This document shows positions 22,294 to 26,544 of a DNA stretch of 26,544 nucleotides, piece by piece; the stretch's first letter is position 1; the number at the start of each line of letters is the position of its first letter. The notes beneath the pieces were generated by a model, which saw only the letters and a program-made list of their open reading frames with translations, made no database searches and was not told where the DNA came from. This stretch comes from DAOUJW01 sp034421015. Lineage in GTDB: Bacteria; Chloroflexota; Dehalococcoidia; Lucifugimonadales; UBA2985. Location: assembly GCA_034421015.1 (NCBI GenBank), contig DAOUKT010000035.1, positions 1-26,544 of the forward strand. Reading direction: 5' to 3'. Both the position numbers and the translations under genes were made by a program.

Positions 22294-23003
22294 CGGGCGC
22301 CCTCTTCATTCTGGCGCTGAGGCAGGCTGCCTCGCCGCGCCGGGCCATAATGCTGGCCCTCTTGGCACTGCTGCCCCTGGGGCTGGCCGTCCTCATCAGC
22401 GCGCTGTCGGACCCGGGCGGCGGAGACCTGATAGGCGGAATCCTGCTGACCCTGTTCCTGTACGTGGTGATGCCCCTTGTGGTCACGGTCCTGGCCACCA
22501 GCGCGTTCGGCAACGAGGTGGAGGACCGCACCCTGAGCCTGCTGACAACCAAGCCCGTGCCTCGCTGGAGTATTGTGCTTGCAAAGCTGATGGCTACGGT
22601 CATTGTGGCCGCGCCAATGATGATGGCGGTCGCGGCCGTAGTGACCGTCATGGACCCGGACGGCAGCGCAAAGGCCGCGATTGCAGCGGCGGTCGGCACG
22701 CTGGTGGGAGTCGTCAGCTATGCGTCGGCATTTCTCTGGGCGGGGATGATCACCACACGCGCCCTGGGATTCGCCCTTATCTACATTCTGCTGTGGGAGG
22801 CCCTCATCACCTCCTTCCTGGAAGGAACCCGATACCTCAGCGTACGCAGCTACACGCTGAGCACAATGCAGGGACTGGACGAGACCACCTTCAGCGACAT
22901 CCCCTCCATTGATTTCCAGGCCGCTCTTGGCGGCGCGGCAATAGTGACCGTTCTCTTCTTCATCCTCTCGGTGCGCCGCCTCATCCGGATGGACATCCCC
23001 TGA
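22290..23003 (+). CDS. ABC-2 type permease (second)
   Basis: A 237-aa membrane protein with about six hydrophobic segments (20-39, 47-72, 98-120, 128-150, 156-176, 210-228). The ABC-2 motif reads EVEDRTLSLLTTKPVPRWSI (76-95), the same position and sense as in the first permease. It is smaller and lacks the Thr-rich external loop. It ends the four-gene operon; a 31-bp gap with an AGGAG site leads to the SDR gene, which may be in the same transcript. Confidence 0.88.
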   Translation: MTGALFILALRQAASPRRAIMLALLALLPLGLAVLISALSDPGGGDLIGGILLTLFLYVVMPLVVTVLATSAFGNEVEDRTLSLLTTKPVPRWSIVLAKLMATVIVAAPMMMAVAAVVTVMDPDGSAKAAIAAAVGTLVGVVSYASAFLWAGMITTRALGFALIYILLWEALITSFLEGTRYLSVRSYTLSTMQGLDETTFSDIPSIDFQAALGGAAIVTVLFFILSVRRLIRMDIP

Positions 23004-23034
23004 GCAGGCGTCAACCCAATTTTCAGGAGTAGTC

Positions 23035-23835
23035 ATGGACCTTGAACTGACCGGCAAGACCGCAATTGTGACCGGAGGCAGCCGGGGCATCGGCAAGGCG
23101 ATAGCCCGGGAGCTGGCGATGGAGGGCGTGGACGTCGCTATCGCCGCGCGCAACCCGGAGCGGCTGGAGGCGGCTGCGAAGGAGCTGGCCGCCCAGTCCG
23201 GCAGGCGGATCGTGCCCCTTCAGGTCGATACCGGAGACGACGACTCAGTCAGGGAGATGGTGAGTTCGGCAGCCGAGGCCCTGGGCCGCATCGACATCCT
23301 GGTGAACTGCGCTGCCCAACCCGGAGGCACAACGCCCCCGGCGGCGCTGACGGACATCGCCTCTGACGACTTCTGGCCTGACATGAACATCAAGGTGCTG
23401 GGATACCTGCGCTGCGCGAGGGAGGCGGCCCCGTACATGGCGCGGCAGGGCTGGGGGCGCATAATCAACATTAGCGGGATGGCCGCCAGAAACGCGGGCA
23501 ACACCATAGGCAGTATGCGCAACGTGGCGGTGGTAGCCATGACCAAGAACCTAGCCGAGGAGCTTGGCCCCAGCGGAATCAACGTCACGGTTGTTCACCC
23601 GGGAATGACCCGCACCGAGAGGACGCCCCGCGCCCTTGAGGAGCAGGCCCAGCGGCTGGGAGTCACGGTGGATGAGGCGGAGCAGCGCATGGCCCAGGGG
23701 AACAGCGTGCGCAAGGTCATCGACGCGACTGACATAGCCTACGTGGTGGCTTTCCTGGCGTCGCCCCGGTCCATAGCCATCAACGGCGACGTCATCGCCG
23801 CGGCCGGCGGCACAGGGCGGGCCATCCACTACTAA
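23035..23835 (+). CDS. SDR-family protein lacking the catalytic Tyr and Lys
   Basis: A 266-aa Rossmann-fold protein. The cofactor motif TGGSRGIG (13-20), ARNPERL (38-44, pointing to NADP preference), DILVNCAAQPGG (87-98; NNAG is usual) and the HPGMTRTE loop (188-195) are clear. The usual Ser...YxxxK triad is not: aligning by eye with FabG, the Ser position reads Gly148 (Ser147 adjacent), the Tyr position Gly159 and the Lys position Asn163 (GSMRN). The protein probably binds NAD(P) but may not act as a classical dehydrogenase. I recall a subgroup with a similar xxRN motif, so it may be an established divergent branch. AGGAG precedes the ATG at 23035. Confidence 0.88.
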   Translation: MDLELTGKTAIVTGGSRGIGKAIARELAMEGVDVAIAARNPERLEAAAKELAAQSGRRIVPLQVDTGDDDSVREMVSSAAEALGRIDILVNCAAQPGGTTPPAALTDIASDDFWPDMNIKVLGYLRCAREAAPYMARQGWGRIINISGMAARNAGNTIGSMRNVAVVAMTKNLAEELGPSGINVTVVHPGMTRTERTPRALEEQAQRLGVTVDEAEQRMAQGNSVRKVIDATDIAYVVAFLASPRSIAINGDVIAAAGGTGRAIHY

Positions 23836-23911
23836 CGCGGTGCGTTAGGGAACCGTTCCTGCGCAGGGAGACCCTTGCATAACTGCGGTGGCATCTTCAG
23901 GGAGCTACGTT

Positions 23912-24024
23912 TATCGTCATTCCCGCGAAAGCGGGAATCTATTTCCTTCTAAAGCGGACGCCCTGGATTCCTGCTTCCGCAGGAATGGTCGGGGGCGCGC
24001 CCTCCATCCGAGGTTATTCAAAGG
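23912..24024. repeat. Dispersed 114-bp element, copy B (inverted)
   Basis: The reverse complement of copies A and C, 113 bp long, running from TATCGTCATTCCCGC to GAGGTTATTCAAAGG. Both palindromes are intact; the middle differs more (CTAAAGCGGACGCC replaces the tract around GATATAG). It fills most of the 482-bp gap 23836-24317 with fragments of the same family on both sides (near 23868 and 24140). No gene is seen in the gap. Confidence 0.75.
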
Positions 24025-24217
24025 TCTCCGAAAGCGGAAATCTGAAGTCTCCTATTAGGGCGGCCTAGACCCATGCTCCCCGATCGGGGTCGGGAACAAG
24101 CTTCGCAGGGGTGACGAATAGAGAGCGTCCCGATGGCAGTTACGCAAAGGTCTCCGCAGGCAGGGATCCAGAACACCTCGGAAAACGCCTGCATACCCTA
24201 CGCCGCGCCCCCTGCGC

Positions 24218-24247
24218 TGGACACCAATCACCAAATACGGCTATGAT
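24218..24247 (+). promoter_or_regulatory. Sigma-70 promoter of sucCD
   Basis: TGGACA (24218-24223), an 18-bp spacer and TATGAT (24242-24247) predict initiation near 24254, a leader of about 64 nt. The longer in-frame start at 24111 would lie upstream of the promoter, which argues for the ATG at 24318. Confidence 0.5.
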
Positions 24248-24317
24248 GGTGCGCGAGGCTGCAGGGTGGGCGCTGCCCTGCCGCGGCCTCGCAATCTTTC
24301 AGCCCAGGGAGAAACGT

Positions 24318-25481
24318 ATGAAAGTCCACGAGTATCAGGCCAAGGCGATACTCTCAGATTTCGGGATTCCCGTACCCAAGGGCGGAGTTGCCGCCACGCC
24401 CGAGGAGGCCGGGCGCATAGCCGGCGAGATGGGCGACAAGGTGGTGGTGAAGGCCCAGGTCCACGCCGGTGGCAGAGGGCTGGCGGGAGGCGTTAAGGTT
24501 GTGGATTCCGCTCAGGAGGCCCAGGAGTTCGCCCAGGGTCTGCTGGGCAAGTCCCTTGTCACTCACCAGACCGGCCCCGACGGTGTGCCAGTCAACCAGG
24601 TCCTTCTGGAAGAACCCGCCCAGATCTCCAAGGAGTTCTACCTGGCGGTGGTCATCGACAGCGCGTCCCGCGGGCCCGTCGTCATGGCCAGCGAGGCCGG
24701 CGGCATGGACATCGAGGAGGTGGCGGCCACCACGCCGGAGAAGATACTCCGGGCCAACGTCGACATGGTCGTGGGGCTCCAGCCCCACCAGTGCCGCGCC
24801 CTGGCCTACGGCATGGGTCTGCCCGGCGAGCTGATCCGCCCCGCGTCCACGCTCATCGCCAATCTGTACCGCGTATTCGAGGCCAAGGACTGCTCCCTGG
24901 CGGAGATCAACCCCCTGGCCCTGACCGAGGACGGCCAGCTGCTCGCGCTGGACGCCAAGCTCGACTTCGAGGACGACGCCCTCTCACGCCACGCCGACGT
25001 CCAGTCGCTGAGGGACACGGAGCAGGAGGACCCCCTGGAGCTGGAGGCCAGCAAGTTCGACATCTCATACGTGAAGCTGGACGGCGACGTGGGCTGCATG
25101 GTCAACGGCGCGGGACTGGCAATGGCCACGATGGACTCCATAACCATGGCCGACGCATCGCCCGCCAACTTCCTGGACGTAGGCGGCGGCGCAAGCGAGG
25201 AGCAGGTGGCCCAGGCCTTCCGGCTGCTCCTGTCCGACCCGCAGGTGAAGCGCATCCTGGTAAACGTGTTCGGCGGCATCCTTCGCTGCGACGTGGCGGC
25301 CCGGGGCATAGTCCAGGCCGCGGAGGAGACGGAGGCCCGGGTGCCCATCGTCGTGAGGATGCTTGGGACCAACGCCGACGAGGGCAAGGATATCCTGGCC
25401 GGGTCCGGCCTGACCATTACCCTGGTAAACGACCTTAACGAGGCGGCCGCCGCCATCAAGGGCGCGGCATCCAACCCGTAG
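24318..25481 (+). CDS. sucC: Succinyl-CoA synthetase beta subunit (ADP/GDP-forming)
   Basis: A 387-aa ATP-grasp subunit of succinate-CoA ligase, the TCA-cycle enzyme that makes ATP or GTP from succinyl-CoA; E. coli SucC has 388. The start MKVHEYQAKAILSDFGIPVP is classical. VVVKAQVHAGGRG (42-54) is the ATP-grasp lysine segment, and AEINPLALTEDG and the CoA-ligase half with NVFGGILRCDVAARGI follow. The ATG at 24318 has AGGGAG 7 nt upstream; the frame is open further 5', but that part runs through repeat debris and the promoter. sucD follows after 31 bp, so the two subunits are co-expressed. Confidence 0.96.
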   Translation: MKVHEYQAKAILSDFGIPVPKGGVAATPEEAGRIAGEMGDKVVVKAQVHAGGRGLAGGVKVVDSAQEAQEFAQGLLGKSLVTHQTGPDGVPVNQVLLEEPAQISKEFYLAVVIDSASRGPVVMASEAGGMDIEEVAATTPEKILRANVDMVVGLQPHQCRALAYGMGLPGELIRPASTLIANLYRVFEAKDCSLAEINPLALTEDGQLLALDAKLDFEDDALSRHADVQSLRDTEQEDPLELEASKFDISYVKLDGDVGCMVNGAGLAMATMDSITMADASPANFLDVGGGASEEQVAQAFRLLLSDPQVKRILVNVFGGILRCDVAARGIVQAAEETEARVPIVVRMLGTNADEGKDILAGSGLTITLVNDLNEAAAAIKGAASNP

Positions 25482-25512
25482 CAATCACCCCAGTGTCTGC
25501 AAGGAGGACACC

Positions 25513-26391
25513 GTGAGCATTCTGGTCGACGAAAACACCCGCCTTCTGGTACAGGGAATCACCGGCAGGGAGGGAACCTTCCACGCCCTGCGCTGCATGG
25601 AGTACGGGACCAACCTGGTGGCCGGGGTGACCCCCGGCAGGGGCGGCACGACGTGGGAGGAGAAGGCGCCGGTATTCAACTCCATCAGCGAAGCCGTTGC
25701 CGAGACCGGCGCGAACGTCGGCCTGATATTCGTGCCTGCGGCCTTCGCGGTGGACGCCATCCTGGAGTCGGCCGACGCCGGCGTGCCCCTGGTCGCATGC
25801 ATCACAGAGGGCATCCCTGTGATGGACATGGTGCGGGTCTCCAGGTATCTTGAGGACAAGCCCACCCGCCTCATCGGCCCCAACTGCCCCGGGCTCATAT
25901 CGCCTGGGGGCAAGGCCAAGGTCGGCATCATGCCGGGCAACATCCACACGCCGGGCAGGGTCGGTGTCATCTCCCGCAGCGGCACCCTCACCTACGAAGC
26001 CGTCAACCAGCTCACCGCCCTGGGCATAGGCCAGTCAAGCTGCGTGGGCATCGGGGGCGACCCAATCGTCGGCACGTCCTTTGTAGACCTGCTGGAGCTC
26101 TTCCAGAACGACCCTGACACGGACGCGGTGGTGCTCATCGGAGAGATAGGCGGGACCAAGGAGCAGGAGGCGGCAGAGTACATCCGGGACCACTTCACCA
26201 AGCCGGTTGTTGCCCTGATTGTGGGCACCACGGCTCCCCCGGGCAAGCGCATGGGCCACGCCGGGGCCATCATCACCGGCAGCGCCGCCCGCGCGGAGGA
26301 GAAGGTGAAGGCGCTGCAGGAAGCCGGGGCCAGCATAGCGCCCTCCCCTGCAGACATAGGCGTCACGATGAAGGCGACCCTGGGTCTTTAG
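25513..26391 (+). CDS. sucD: Succinyl-CoA synthetase alpha subunit
   Basis: A 292-aa CoA-binding subunit that forms a heteromer with the beta subunit. The Rossmann CoA site is VQGITGREGTFHA (13-25) and the CoA-ligase segment GPNCPGLISPG (122-132). The phosphorylated catalytic histidine is His249 in KRMGHAGAIITG, and the ending IGVTMKATL is typical. E. coli SucD has 289 residues. The start is GTG at 25513 with a strong AAGGAGG site 5 nt upstream. The gene is complete, with stop TAG at 26389-26391. Confidence 0.96.
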   Translation: MSILVDENTRLLVQGITGREGTFHALRCMEYGTNLVAGVTPGRGGTTWEEKAPVFNSISEAVAETGANVGLIFVPAAFAVDAILESADAGVPLVACITEGIPVMDMVRVSRYLEDKPTRLIGPNCPGLISPGGKAKVGIMPGNIHTPGRVGVISRSGTLTYEAVNQLTALGIGQSSCVGIGGDPIVGTSFVDLLELFQNDPDTDAVVLIGEIGGTKEQEAAEYIRDHFTKPVVALIVGTTAPPGKRMGHAGAIITGSAARAEEKVKALQEAGASIAPSPADIGVTMKATLGL

Positions 26392-26430
26392 GCGCGCATT
26401 GTAAGACGCAACCATTCCTGCGGCGGCAGA

Positions 26431-26544
26431 CCTTTGAATAACCTCGGCTGAGGCGCGCGCCTCCCGACCATTCCTGCGGAAGCAGGAATCCAGGTGGCCC
26501 GATATAGAAGGAAATAGATTCCCGCTTTCGCGGGAATGACGATA
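26431..26544. repeat. Dispersed 114-bp element, copy C, at the window edge
   Basis: Same orientation and length as copy A, with only a handful of differences, mainly at CTCGGCTGAGGCGCGCGCC against CTCAGTTGGAGCGCGCTCC, where the pairing is kept. A half palindrome (CCATTCCTGC/GGCAG) lies just before it at about 26412-26430. It follows sucD by 39 bp and may continue past the window. Confidence 0.8.

Noticed and set aside
24111..24317. 69-codon N-terminal extension of sucC
   Set aside because: Runs through repeat debris and the promoter; SucC proteins start at MKVHEYQ, with a ribosome site at that ATG.

Overview
The window looks like a chromosomal piece of a high-GC free-living bacterium, most likely a Chloroflexota lineage close to Dehalococcoidia/SAR202. 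That placement is inferred from the gene families (fused CaiB/BaiF-type CoA transferase, orphan CoxL-like molybdenum hydroxylase, seven-iron ferredoxin, short-chain dehydrogenase, succinyl-CoA synthetase), the Pro/Thr-rich lipoprotein linkers and the style of the intergenic palindromic repeats. No marker gene proves it.

Positions 1-5730 form an accessory, mobile-element-like block. It starts with what looks like an IS21-type terminus. Next come a minus-strand HTH/coiled-coil protein with a duplicated operator-like repeat at its 5' side, a gene-poor tract of almost 2 kb with two near-identical palindromes, and a 70-aa protein. A complete promoter - structured RNA - terminator unit follows, directly before a large serine recombinase. 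A nested palindrome closes the block.

Positions 5918-11325 are metabolic: a double-domain class III CoA transferase converges on an orphan molybdopterin-binding hydroxylase subunit. A 46-aa MazE-tail-like mini-protein and tRNA-Ser(TGA) follow.

Positions 11500-14051 hold a small accessory cluster: a YkgJ-type Cys-rich protein, then a tight run of a 66-aa two-helix membrane protein, a DNA methyltransferase fused to an HNH nuclease, a 40-aa one-helix peptide and a 47-aa zinc-ribbon protein, closed by a strong hairpin. This run is the best candidate for an undescribed restriction or defence-like system.

Positions 14083-18513 carry a small DUF protein and a dienelactone hydrolase on the minus strand. 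On the plus strand are two consecutive secreted thioredoxin-fold lipoproteins and a YfcE-type phosphoesterase. From 18992 a ferredoxin diverges from a four-gene ABC transporter operon (ATPase-permease-ATPase-permease, every junction overlapping by 4 nt), followed by an SDR protein lacking the catalytic Tyr/Lys and by sucC-sucD.

Two features recur. A dispersed element made of two short palindromes sits in most of the longer gaps (three copies of about 114 bp, several shorter ones). Extended -10 promoters of the form TGnTATnnT lie before several genes and the tRNA, and settle several start codons. All calls come from reading the sequence; no database search was run.
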